This document shows, piece after piece, positions 16,111 through 23,297 of a stretch of DNA of 64,000 nucleotides. The notes below the pieces were generated by a model. That model was given only the letters and a program-made list of their open reading frames with translations, had not been told where the DNA came from and searched no databases. The first letter of the stretch is position 1. Every line of letters begins with the position of its first letter. A program made the position numbers and the translations under genes. The stretch is from Metabacillus mangrovi (GTDB lineage: Bacteria > Bacillota > Bacilli > Bacillales > Bacillaceae), in NCBI RefSeq assembly GCF_009711125.1, contig NZ_WMIB01000004.1:1-64000 (forward strand). The letters run 5' to 3'.

Positions 16111-16902
16111 TCAGCACTCCAGTGGATTTTCCCCATACCTCTCCCAGAGCGATGGGAATCGGATGCTCAGATTCTCTGTATCCGCTTCTGACCAGTCCAG
16201 TTCAATGTATGGTTCGATGTACGAGTTTAAGACGACTTCATCGTAAAGCGTATAATATAAGTTCTCATTCTGGCCTGTCTTCTCTTCAAAGGCAAGAGCT
16301 CCAATATAAGTCAAGTCCTCAAATTGCGGAACTTCCTCTTTTTCTTCCAGTGCCTGGAGGACTGGTATAATAGATTCGGGATTTTGGATAGCTGACTCAT
16401 ATACAGCTTCGCCCTGAAAAAGAAGCCAGGCCCTGAAAAAATCAAAACGGTCATCGGAGCTGTCTCCTGTAATAATATAGGAAGCGGCCCACAGTTGTGA
16501 TTGATACGATTTGATAAAAATACGCGCCAGAATTTCATCGAACGTGATCAGATCCTCCAACGGCTGTTCTGCCAGATGGGCAACAAGCCATTCGAGCTGC
16601 TGCTCCTGCGTTTCCCCTTTGGTTTTTGCTTTTTTAAGCACATTCCAAAAATCTGCTTCTGTAAAGCAGCTCTTTCTGATCATATAAAAAGATGAAGAAA
16701 CCGGTTTGTATCCTCTTCCAAGGCGGTGACGGATCAGTTGCTCCGCATATTTCCTGCAATCAGCAGCCGTTTCAAATTGTTTGGACCGCACAGCCCCGCT
16801 GTTCTTTTTTACTCCTGAGGTCATCGTGCATATCGTACCGGAAGCTTCTACTTTCCAAACTTTTTTGGATGTATTGTTTTCTATTCGCAGAACCGTTTTC
16901 AC
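16111..16902 (-). CDS. WGR-like + DUF4240 protein
   Basis: 263 aa. The first 70 residues (KVWKVEASGTICTMTSGVKKN, then CRKYAEQLIRHRLGRGY) look like a WGR-type domain as in MolR/PARP-like proteins. Residues about 80-190 match the DUF4240 pattern (FWNVLKKAK, DDRFDFFRAWLLFQGEAVYE). Both domains are found in uncharacterised bacterial proteins. I start at the GTG at 16900-16902 because GAGGGG lies 6 bases upstream; the ATG eight codons earlier lacks a site. No signal peptide or membrane segment is visible. It lies upstream of the LOV-STAS gene with an 87-base gap and could be co-transcribed. Confidence 0.65.
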   Translation of the reverse strand: MKTVLRIENNTSKKVWKVEASGTICTMTSGVKKNSGAVRSKQFETAADCRKYAEQLIRHRLGRGYKPVSSSFYMIRKSCFTEADFWNVLKKAKTKGETQEQQLEWLVAHLAEQPLEDLITFDEILARIFIKSYQSQLWAASYIITGDSSDDRFDFFRAWLLFQGEAVYESAIQNPESIIPVLQALEEKEEVPQFEDLTYIGALAFEEKTGQNENLYYTLYDEVVLNSYIEPYIELDWSEADTENLSIRFPSLWERYGENPLEC

Positions 16903-17203
16903 GTTTATCCCCTCACCGATCGTCATTTGTGCGCATCTGTCATCAGACTGAAAAAGTGCAGAGCCTGCTCTGCACTAATAATAGCTGCCTGATTTCCCTA
17001 AAGGCCGGAGCCTGGAAAAGAAATTGTATCAGGCTGTGTGTTTTCATCTGTTCTCAGGCCGCCATGCTGCCGTTCTGACAGCAGGGACATGGGCGCAGCT
17101 GCCTATTCTCCTATTGTATTCGAAAACAGCCCGCAGTTTGCATTCTTTCAGAAATCACCTTTTAAGGTCTGCTGCTTTCTGTCTGGAAAGCAGCATGCAG
17201 CAA
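16903..17203. other. Intergenic stretch
   Basis: It holds the terminator at 16951-16976 and otherwise no gene, repeat or promoter that I can support. The several short open frames here lack ribosome binding sites. Confidence 0.5.
16951..16976 (-). terminator. Terminator downstream of the 55-aa membrane protein unit
   Basis: On the minus strand AGTGCAGAGC / GCTCTGCACT with a 2-base loop is followed by TTTTTC. It isolates the WGR/DUF4240 gene from the genes on its right. Confidence 0.8.
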
Positions 17204-17371
17204 TCATTTTAAGGGATCATCCTGCTCATCTGAATGGTGATGCCCGTCTTTGTTTTTCTTTGAGTTTTTGATCCCTTTAATGACTACTGCTGCCATCATC
17301 AGGAAGATACCTGCCAGAACCACTGCCAAAAGAACAGTCAATGTGTAGAATAATGTGTTGCCCGATCCCAT
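17204..17371 (-). CDS. Small single-pass membrane protein (55 aa)
   Basis: A 55-aa frame: MGSGNTLFYTLTVLLAVVLA starts a hydrophobic helix (about 7-31), followed by a basic stretch KGIKNSKKNKDG, a His triplet and an acidic tail (DEQDDPLK). AAGGAG lies 7 bases before the ATG. It follows the protease gene on the same strand with a gap of about 80 bases. The His-rich acidic tail might bind metal, which is speculation. It has no recognised family and is below common length cut-offs, so it is easily missed. Confidence 0.6.
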   Translation of the reverse strand: MGSGNTLFYTLTVLLAVVLAGIFLMMAAVVIKGIKNSKKNKDGHHHSDEQDDPLK

Positions 17372-17449
17372 TTTAAAACTCCTTCAGCTGCTTTATATCA
17401 GCAATTATACCTTTAAAGAATCGTGCCTACAACCTGTGAGGGGGAGGTG

Positions 17450-18199
17450 TCAGTCTGCTTCGTTAGCCCACGTATCGATTTCATCCAATACTGCAATAAT
17501 TGGAATGCTGAATCCGATGGTTCCCATGTCTGCCGCTGCGGAATTGATGCCGATCACCTTTCCGGTTTTTTTATCTACAAGAGGCCCTCCGCTGTTCCCG
17601 GGTGCAATGGGCGCGGATATTTGGTAAGCATTCTTGTAATAAGTCTGGTCGATGTTCACTTCCCTGTCTACTCCGCTGATGATTCCGTCCGTTACCGTAT
17701 TCTGCAGACCAAGCGGGCTTCCGAGTGCGAGCACCTCATCGCCTATTGCGGCCTTTCTCTCCCGCTCGATCGGAAGCGGGTCATCTTCCTTAAGATCGTT
17801 TACGCGGACGAGCGCAATGTCCCTGGTAGGATTAACCCCGATAACGGTCCCATCCATTTCCCTTGAATCAGGGGTCAGTACAGTTACTTCCTTCGCATCC
17901 GCCACAACATGTGCATTTGTGATCACATCACCTTTGTTATTGTAAAGGAAACCGGAGCCGAGTGACCCGTCTCCCAATTCAATTGTGAACACCCGTTTTT
18001 GGGAATCATCGATCACTTCCTTCACATCTGCTGTTCCTGAGGCATCAGCCGCTTTGGCCGAATCCAGCTCTACAATCTGTGAAGAAAGACGCAGTTCCCT
18101 CGGGATGGAATCTGTTACGAAAAAGATGGAAGCAATCCCTCCCGTCCAGATTAATACCGTTACAATTCCGCTGATTATCCACTTTTTCAATTTGTTCAC
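17450..18199 (-). CDS. Membrane-anchored trypsin-like serine protease (HtrA-like, no PDZ)
   Basis: 249 aa. An N-terminal membrane anchor (about 8-28) precedes an S1C-type protease domain. The catalytic triad is visible: His in TNAHVV, Asp in TRDIALVRV, Ser in GNSGGPL. There is no PDZ domain, so it is shorter than HtrA/HtrB. It should act on the outer face of the membrane. The start is a GTG at 18197-18199 behind AAAGGAG. It lies 8 bases after the zinc-ribbon gene on the same strand, so the two form an operon; the protease may cut or respond to the extracytoplasmic TcaA-like part of that protein (inference). Confidence 0.85.
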   Translation of the reverse strand: MNKLKKWIISGIVTVLIWTGGIASIFFVTDSIPRELRLSSQIVELDSAKAADASGTADVKEVIDDSQKRVFTIELGDGSLGSGFLYNNKGDVITNAHVVADAKEVTVLTPDSREMDGTVIGVNPTRDIALVRVNDLKEDDPLPIERERKAAIGDEVLALGSPLGLQNTVTDGIISGVDREVNIDQTYYKNAYQISAPIAPGNSGGPLVDKKTGKVIGINSAAADMGTIGFSIPIIAVLDEIDTWANEAD

Positions 18200-18207
18200 C
18201 TGCTCCT

Positions 18208-19884
18208 TTATTTTCTGTATTTCACCTGGTCGATCACAATTTTTAAATCCTTCCCGTATCCCTTATCAAGAATAAAAAAGAATTCAGCTGCCTTTCCCCC
18301 TTTTATCGATACCTCATTGGAGGGAACCTCTTCGTTCATAATAAACTTTCCTTTTTTATCGTATATTTTCAAGTAGAGGGTTGGGTTATTTAATGCCGTT
18401 TTCATCTTGTTTTCAAACTTTCCTTTTACGACATAGCTGAACTGATCCTCTTCAAAAACCACTTTCCCCAATTTGATTGGAGGGTTTTTCGATTTCAGAG
18501 CTTTTGCATCGATTTTCACCCAGTGCTTTTCCAGAAAGACCGGCAGGGAATCCTTGTACTTTAATTTCTCATCCTCAAGCTGACTGAGTCTTCCAGTCAG
18601 TTCCACATTTTCATAGTTTGTATAGCGCATCCCGGTTTTGAGGGAAGATATGGCTGCATCAAAATTCTTGTCTTTCATGTATTTTTCTGAATCCGCCATG
18701 CAAATGGAAACAATTTTTTTAATGAGCTGCCCTTTCACTTCTTCTGCTTCGGCATTTTCGAGCTTGTATACTTTTTTAAGCTGCTCGCCGATTTCATCTA
18801 CGGTATCCATTTCAGCCGTTTCTGTTTTAACCATTTCAATCACTAAATCAGTCTCCTGATCTGCGATTCTCGCTTCAAGCGGAGAAAAAATCTCGCCGTC
18901 TCTGGACTGAAGGTCATTCCGGACAGAGTTTAAATTATCCTTTGCCTCTCCAAATTGCTTGTCTTTGATATTTTTATCAATAGCGGCCAGTTTATCTTCA
19001 GCTTTTTTGGCAGATTCCACTTCTACTTTTACTTTTTTAATCGTCGTGTTCTGCGGCCTTAAATCAGACGCTTTGGAAAGCTTATCGACCGCTTTGCTGT
19101 ATTCTCCATTAAGTGCGTATTCTTCTCCTTCATAATGGAGAGATTCCGCTTTTTGATTCGTGCTGTTTTCGCTGGCGGCCATACCAAACGCTGTCCCTGT
19201 AAACAGAAGAAGACTGGCAGCCGGAATTCCGACAGCAAGCAGGATTTCCTTTCTGGATGCTTTTCTAGCCGGTCTTTTATTCTTTTGCACCGCCGGGGCA
19301 GCCGCTGGCTGTTTCACGTGGCTGGACTGTGCTGAATGAGGGATCTCTTCCCTGCCGGATGCTCGCGGGTCTTCAGAAGGATCTTTCTTTTGTTCACCAT
19401 CATTAAGGGGAACTTGGTCGGTCTGTACCGTTTTTTCATCGCCGGCTATCCGGTCTTCGCTGTCAGCCTTTGACGATCCGGCAGATTCCAATTCAGCAGA
19501 CGATGACTTTTCACTATGAGAGACCGGAGTTCCCCTGCTCTCCTCAGGAGCTCGAAGGTGATCCTCCAGTGTATCATCATATTTTGCATAAAAATCCTCT
19601 GAGCTGTCCCCTTCAAGCTCTCTTTTCGGTTCTTCTTCAACAGGTTTCTGCTGATGAGCAGCTTCTTCTGGCGAAGACAAGCTGTCATCACTGTGACGGC
19701 TCTCCATTTCTTCTGTACTCTCGTTTTCCGGTACATAAGCCCCCGGTTCACTATCGCCAAACTTCCCTTTTTCATTATCAGAACTGATTTGTAAAAATTC
19801 CGGGTCCATTACAACCTTTGTACCGCACATTGGACAAAAATCTTCTTTTCCTTTTAATTGATAGCCGCATTCCCTGCAAAACAA
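18208..19884 (-). CDS. Zinc-ribbon membrane protein, TcaA/YvbJ-like
   Basis: 558 aa. The N-terminal zinc ribbon has two Cys pairs (CRECG, CPMCG). A low-complexity acidic/Ser-rich region (about 30-195), one transmembrane helix (about 210-232; ILLAVGIPAASLLLFTGTAFG) and a large extracytoplasmic part with helical TPR-like repeats follow. The C-terminal beta domain contains PIKLGKVVFEEDQFSYVVKGKF. This plan is that of TcaA/YvbJ proteins, linked in staphylococci to glycopeptide response. Translation starts at a TTG behind GGGAGG. It is the first gene of a two-gene operon with the serine protease. Confidence 0.75.
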   Translation of the reverse strand: MFCRECGYQLKGKEDFCPMCGTKVVMDPEFLQISSDNEKGKFGDSEPGAYVPENESTEEMESRHSDDSLSSPEEAAHQQKPVEEEPKRELEGDSSEDFYAKYDDTLEDHLRAPEESRGTPVSHSEKSSSAELESAGSSKADSEDRIAGDEKTVQTDQVPLNDGEQKKDPSEDPRASGREEIPHSAQSSHVKQPAAAPAVQKNKRPARKASRKEILLAVGIPAASLLLFTGTAFGMAASENSTNQKAESLHYEGEEYALNGEYSKAVDKLSKASDLRPQNTTIKKVKVEVESAKKAEDKLAAIDKNIKDKQFGEAKDNLNSVRNDLQSRDGEIFSPLEARIADQETDLVIEMVKTETAEMDTVDEIGEQLKKVYKLENAEAEEVKGQLIKKIVSICMADSEKYMKDKNFDAAISSLKTGMRYTNYENVELTGRLSQLEDEKLKYKDSLPVFLEKHWVKIDAKALKSKNPPIKLGKVVFEEDQFSYVVKGKFENKMKTALNNPTLYLKIYDKKGKFIMNEEVPSNEVSIKGGKAAEFFFILDKGYGKDLKIVIDQVKYRK

Positions 19885-20045
19885 TCAGACTACCTCCCTA
19901 TTATTCTCTCAAAATAAAGAAATGATTTGAAATGATTAACAGTAATCTTTATCCAATTTCCTACAATGTCAAACACTTTCACTTTCCAGAAATGACAGTT
20001 TTTGCGAAGACGTGCTTTCATAGAGGGTCACAAGAGGCTTAAAAT

Positions 20046-20065
20046 GAACGCTTTGAAAAGCGTTC
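20046..20065. repeat. 20-bp palindrome upstream of the zinc-ribbon gene
   Basis: GAACGCTTTGAAAAGCGTTC: two perfect 9-bp arms around GA. It lies about 160 bases upstream of the TTG start at 19884 and could be an operator. It does not match the cre consensus. Confidence 0.5.
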
Positions 20066-20142
20066 CATCGCGTTCTGCTCAGTCAAAGCGCAACTGGAAT
20101 CTATTCGCCTGAGCCCCGGGCGAAATTCCCCTTTTTTAGAAG

Positions 20143-20165
20143 AAAAAAAAGCGCATCAATGCGCT
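20143..20165 (-). terminator. Terminator of the YdcF-like gene
   Basis: On the minus strand GAGCGCATTGATGCGC is followed by a run of eight T. It overlaps the end of the coding region. Confidence 0.8.
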
Positions 20166-20170
20166 CCATC

Positions 20171-20749
20171 TTATCGCTCAATATAAAATTTAGTAACGGC
20201 CAAGTATTCTCTTATGTACGATTTAACCAAAATGACCTCCGGGGTTTTAGCGGCCAAGCCTGTTACAGAAAGATTTTGGCTTTCTGCCATCATGATGGAC
20301 CGGTACAGATGAAAATCACTGGAAACGATGATGCCGGAATTTGCTTTTACAGGCAGGAGCCGTTTAGAAAACACAATATTTTCATAGGTGCTTGCAGATT
20401 GATCTTCTTTTATGATTCTCCCGGAGCTTATTCCTTGAACAATAAGACTCCGCTTCATCGCTTCTGCTTCTGAAATGGCTTCACCAGGACCCTTTCCCCC
20501 CGAAACTATGACAATGGTTTCTTTATTTCTCTTTAAATATTCCGCTGCTGCATCCACCCTGTATTGCAGGGCCAATGAAGGCACATCTCCATTCACTTTC
20601 GCCCCAAGGACGATTAAATAATCAGCCGCTGCAGCAGGCTTGGCCTGAGCATAGGAAAGAATCTTTGAATGCAGATAAATGAGATAAATCAGTCCTCCTG
20701 CCATGAGAATCAGCGCTGCAAAAATCAGAATTCGGTTTTTATTCATCAT
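20171..20749 (-). CDS. YdcF/DUF218-family membrane protein
   Basis: 192 aa. An N-terminal membrane helix (about 5-25) is followed by a DUF218 domain: ADYLIVLGAKVNGDVPS, IVIVSGGKGPGEAISEAEAM, EDQSASTYENIVFS and IVSSDFHLYRSIMMAE, which are the family's conserved blocks. Members such as SanA and YdcF have been linked to envelope processes, but the reaction is unknown. The start at 20747-20749 (ATG ATG) is preferred, with GGGAG nine bases upstream; ten extra upstream codons lack a site. It is a single gene. Confidence 0.85.
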   Translation of the reverse strand: MMNKNRILIFAALILMAGGLIYLIYLHSKILSYAQAKPAAAADYLIVLGAKVNGDVPSLALQYRVDAAAEYLKRNKETIVIVSGGKGPGEAISEAEAMKRSLIVQGISSGRIIKEDQSASTYENIVFSKRLLPVKANSGIIVSSDFHLYRSIMMAESQNLSVTGLAAKTPEVILVKSYIREYLAVTKFYIER

Positions 20750-20831
20750 ATGAACATACTCCCAAGCTTTTTCTTCCATATTAATACAGATTTTGATAGG
20801 CGTATACTATTTTCACAAAAGCCTGGAAAAC

Positions 20832-20870
20832 AAAAAAGGGACTTCCGGCAGGATGCCGGGGTCCCTCTTA
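20832..20870 (-). terminator. Terminator of the DUF2628-like zinc-ribbon gene
   Basis: AAGAGGGACCCCGGC / GCCGGAAGTCCCTTTTTT on the minus strand. The coding stop (20868-20870) forms the first bases of the stem. Confidence 0.85.
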
Positions 20871-21920
20871 TAAAACAGAGAAGAGAATGGCGGAAATGAA
20901 CAGATAGCCGAACATCACTCCGAACACGATAAATACGCCGCCCGGGCTGGTTCCTCCTGCAGCTGCCAAGAGTCTTCTTTTTTCTTCCCAGGTACCGTGA
21001 ACGGCTTGTATCTTATCAATCTTTTCTTTAGCCTGGTGAAAATACAGACGGTTCCCGATAAACCCGGAAGCTGCCATGAAAAGGGGAACAGCCGGGATAA
21101 CGAGCCAATACAGCCCTGTAGCTGCAATAATAAGTCCGGCCAATATGAAGGTTCCTGCTGTAATAAACATCGGAGCCATCAGCTTTCTGTAGCCCATCCA
21201 GAAAATCGTCAAGAGAAATGCAGCCCAGTTCATGCTGTATGGCTTGCTCCAGTTATTCACATAGTACTTGCTGTTTTCTCCAGCAAAAACGGCCAGTAAC
21301 TCCATTTCCTGAGGGTTAAAGCTGCCGGGAGCAGGAGCCGTTTTTTGACTTGCCTTCGTACTCTGCTTCAGCTCTGCAGGCACTGGAACAGTCCGTTTCT
21401 CCTCCATTTGCTGCGGCTCAGCCATCGCATTTGAGCCAATGACATGATTCGCCTCCTGTTTAGTTTGAACTGCAGACTCACGATGAGTTACATCATCATG
21501 CTGAATATGAGCCGCCGGTCCGGTTTCTCCAGTCTTTCCTTCCTTTGTTTCAGATGCATCTCCGGATATCCCTGTAAATAAGTCTGCATAGGCAAGCTCA
21601 GGAGACGTTTTTTTGCCGGGCGCATCTCCTTTAACAAGCTGCACCGGAGCTTGTCCCTGGCGGTTTGTGCTGCGATCGGGAGCATTATGTACTCTCTTTT
21701 CATCCGCCGGGACAGCAGAACCGCTGGAGTCTTTTTCAGCAGGTGAAATCCCCCCATCTGGAAATGGTTTGATTTTGGCAGACTTTTCAGCTTCCAGAGC
21801 TGCTGCGGTCTGTACGGAGGATTGACCGGCCGGCACCGTCTCCCGGTCGACCCTGCTTCCGCATTTTGCACAAAACTTATCTGATGTTCCCAATCTCATT
21901 CCGCATTTTGTACAGAACAT
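20868..21920 (-). CDS. Zinc-ribbon protein with C-terminal DUF2628-type membrane domain
   Basis: 350 aa. The N-terminal zinc ribbon (CTKCG, CAKCG) is followed by a long disordered Ala/Pro/Ser/Lys-rich linker (about 25-205). The C-terminal membrane domain has YYVNNWSKPYSMNWAAFLLTIFWMGYRKL and about four hydrophobic segments, as in DUF2628 proteins. It may sense or scaffold at the membrane; no activity is known to me. GAGGAGGAAGAAA precedes the ATG. It has the same zinc-ribbon plus linker plus membrane plan as the TcaA-like protein 1.2 kb away, but an unrelated membrane part. Confidence 0.75.
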   Translation of the reverse strand: MFCTKCGMRLGTSDKFCAKCGSRVDRETVPAGQSSVQTAAALEAEKSAKIKPFPDGGISPAEKDSSGSAVPADEKRVHNAPDRSTNRQGQAPVQLVKGDAPGKKTSPELAYADLFTGISGDASETKEGKTGETGPAAHIQHDDVTHRESAVQTKQEANHVIGSNAMAEPQQMEEKRTVPVPAELKQSTKASQKTAPAPGSFNPQEMELLAVFAGENSKYYVNNWSKPYSMNWAAFLLTIFWMGYRKLMAPMFITAGTFILAGLIIAATGLYWLVIPAVPLFMAASGFIGNRLYFHQAKEKIDKIQAVHGTWEEKRRLLAAAGGTSPGGVFIVFGVMFGYLFISAILFSVL

Positions 21921-22033
21921 TTTCTTCCTCCTCCTTCTGTTGACAGACGATAGACTCTAAATTTGATCGTGCCATAAGTTTCATTCCCTTTCCATTTATT
22001 CCAAAAACCTGTATTTATTTCCGCCATGGCATA

Positions 22034-22060
22034 CAAAAAACCTCTGCTGTTAAGCAGAGG
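22034..22060 (-). terminator. Terminator overlapping the end of the 74-aa gene
   Basis: On the minus strand CCTCTGC-TTAACA-GCAGAGG is followed by TTTTTTG. The stop codon of the 74-aa gene (22050-22052) is in the loop region, so coding and termination signals are fused. Confidence 0.85.
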
Positions 22061-22274
22061 GAGTGATTCTTGCTTCTATACGATAGCCAAGGCTGTTCAA
22101 AACTCTTTTAAACGTTTTGAGCGCAGCTTCCTGTTTTTCCTTATCATGACGGTTTTCTTCTATAATTGCCCGGTAGTCATGCTTGAGTGCCTGAAGCTGA
22201 TAAGGGTGCAGCTGCTGCGGCACAAAATTATCTTCATCAATGGTAATCCGGATCTCATTCAATGATTCAGCCAT
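22050..22274 (-). CDS. Small acidic protein of unknown function
   Basis: 74 aa: MAESLNEIRITIDEDNFVPQ, then helices rich in Lys, Glu and Leu, ending GYRIEARITPSA. GCAGGAGGG precedes the ATG. It has no signal peptide, membrane segment or Cys. A beta strand (EIRITI), helices and a terminal beta strand (YRIEARI) suggest a compact alpha/beta fold. The family is not recognised. It lies after the SDR gene on the same strand (gap 68 bases), possibly co-transcribed with it. Confidence 0.6.
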   Translation of the reverse strand: MAESLNEIRITIDEDNFVPQQLHPYQLQALKHDYRAIIEENRHDKEKQEAALKTFKRVLNSLGYRIEARITPSA

Positions 22275-22342
22275 CCTAAACCCTCCTGCTCTGGTAAGTT
22301 ATAGGACGTTATTCCCTGATTGATCCGGTTTAAAACGCCGCC

Positions 22343-23113
22343 TTAAAAACCATGGATGGTCATGCCGCCGTCTACCATCAGCGTCTGCCCTGTCACGTAC
22401 CGGCTTGCCTCTGAAGCGAGGAAAACCGCCGGACCGACAAGTTCCGGCAAACGCCCGATCCGGTTTAAAGGAGTGACCGCCAGAAGTTTATCCACATACT
22501 CTTTGTCCTCAAGCAGCTTTTCGGTTAAAGGGGTTTCAAAATACCACGGGCCAAGTGCATTGACCCTGATGTCATAAGCACCCCATTCATATGCCAGAAT
22601 TCTCGTAATATGCATCAGGGCAGCTTTCGACGATCCATAGACCGCTCCGGTAGGAAGAGCTGTATGACCCGCTACTGAAGCGATATTGATGATGGTTCCC
22701 CCAGTCTCCTTCATGATCTTACCGGCTTCCTGAGAAGCGAAAAAGGCAGACTTAAGATTCGTGTTCATGATCTGGTCCCATTCTTCTTCCCTGACTTCCA
22801 GTGCACGTGTTCTGATATTCATCCCCGCATTGTTGACAAGTGTATCAATACGGCCGGTTTGCTCTTTAATCTGATGAAGAGCTGCAGCCAGTTCCATCCG
22901 GTTTGTCACGTCTGCCTGGAGGACATAGGCTGTCCTTCCGATATCCTTTTCAATGATTTTTTTAACTTCTTCCAAATCCTGCACTGTTCTCGCGATTAAA
23001 GCTACATCCGCTCCTGCTTCTGCAAACCCAATGGCAATCGCACGCCCGATTCCTTTTCCGGCACCTGTTACAGCAGCCGTTTTTCCTTCAAGGCTGAATG
23101 ACGGCAAAAACAT
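22343..23113 (-). CDS. SDR-family oxidoreductase, gluconate/sugar dehydrogenase-like
   Basis: 256 aa. NAD(P)-binding TGAGKGIG (about 16-23), NNAGMN, catalytic Ser in NIASVAGH, YGSSK and the C-terminal GQTLMVDGGMTIHG are present. It is most like the gluconate 5-dehydrogenase / 2-deoxy-D-gluconate 3-dehydrogenase branch of SDRs, but no pathway neighbours help, so the substrate is open. ATG at 23113 follows GGGGGAACATAAA; 50 codons of open frame upstream were discarded. It is paralogous to the 3-hydroxybutyrate dehydrogenase and KduD in this window. Confidence 0.85.
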   Translation of the reverse strand: MFLPSFSLEGKTAAVTGAGKGIGRAIAIGFAEAGADVALIARTVQDLEEVKKIIEKDIGRTAYVLQADVTNRMELAAALHQIKEQTGRIDTLVNNAGMNIRTRALEVREEEWDQIMNTNLKSAFFASQEAGKIMKETGGTIINIASVAGHTALPTGAVYGSSKAALMHITRILAYEWGAYDIRVNALGPWYFETPLTEKLLEDKEYVDKLLAVTPLNRIGRLPELVGPAVFLASEASRYVTGQTLMVDGGMTIHGF

Positions 23114-23297
23114 TTTATGTTCCCCCTTTGCAATCTTTCCTATATTTACTGTAAGAAAAAAGAAGATGACTGTAAACCGGGACCTCCCGCCGCAGGTAAT
23201 ATACGCTCGGATGGGAACCCGGTACCCGTTTACGGAAAAAATGGATGGCTGTGTGCCGGTCACCTGCTCTATGAGACACCGAGTTTTTAATCCTGTA

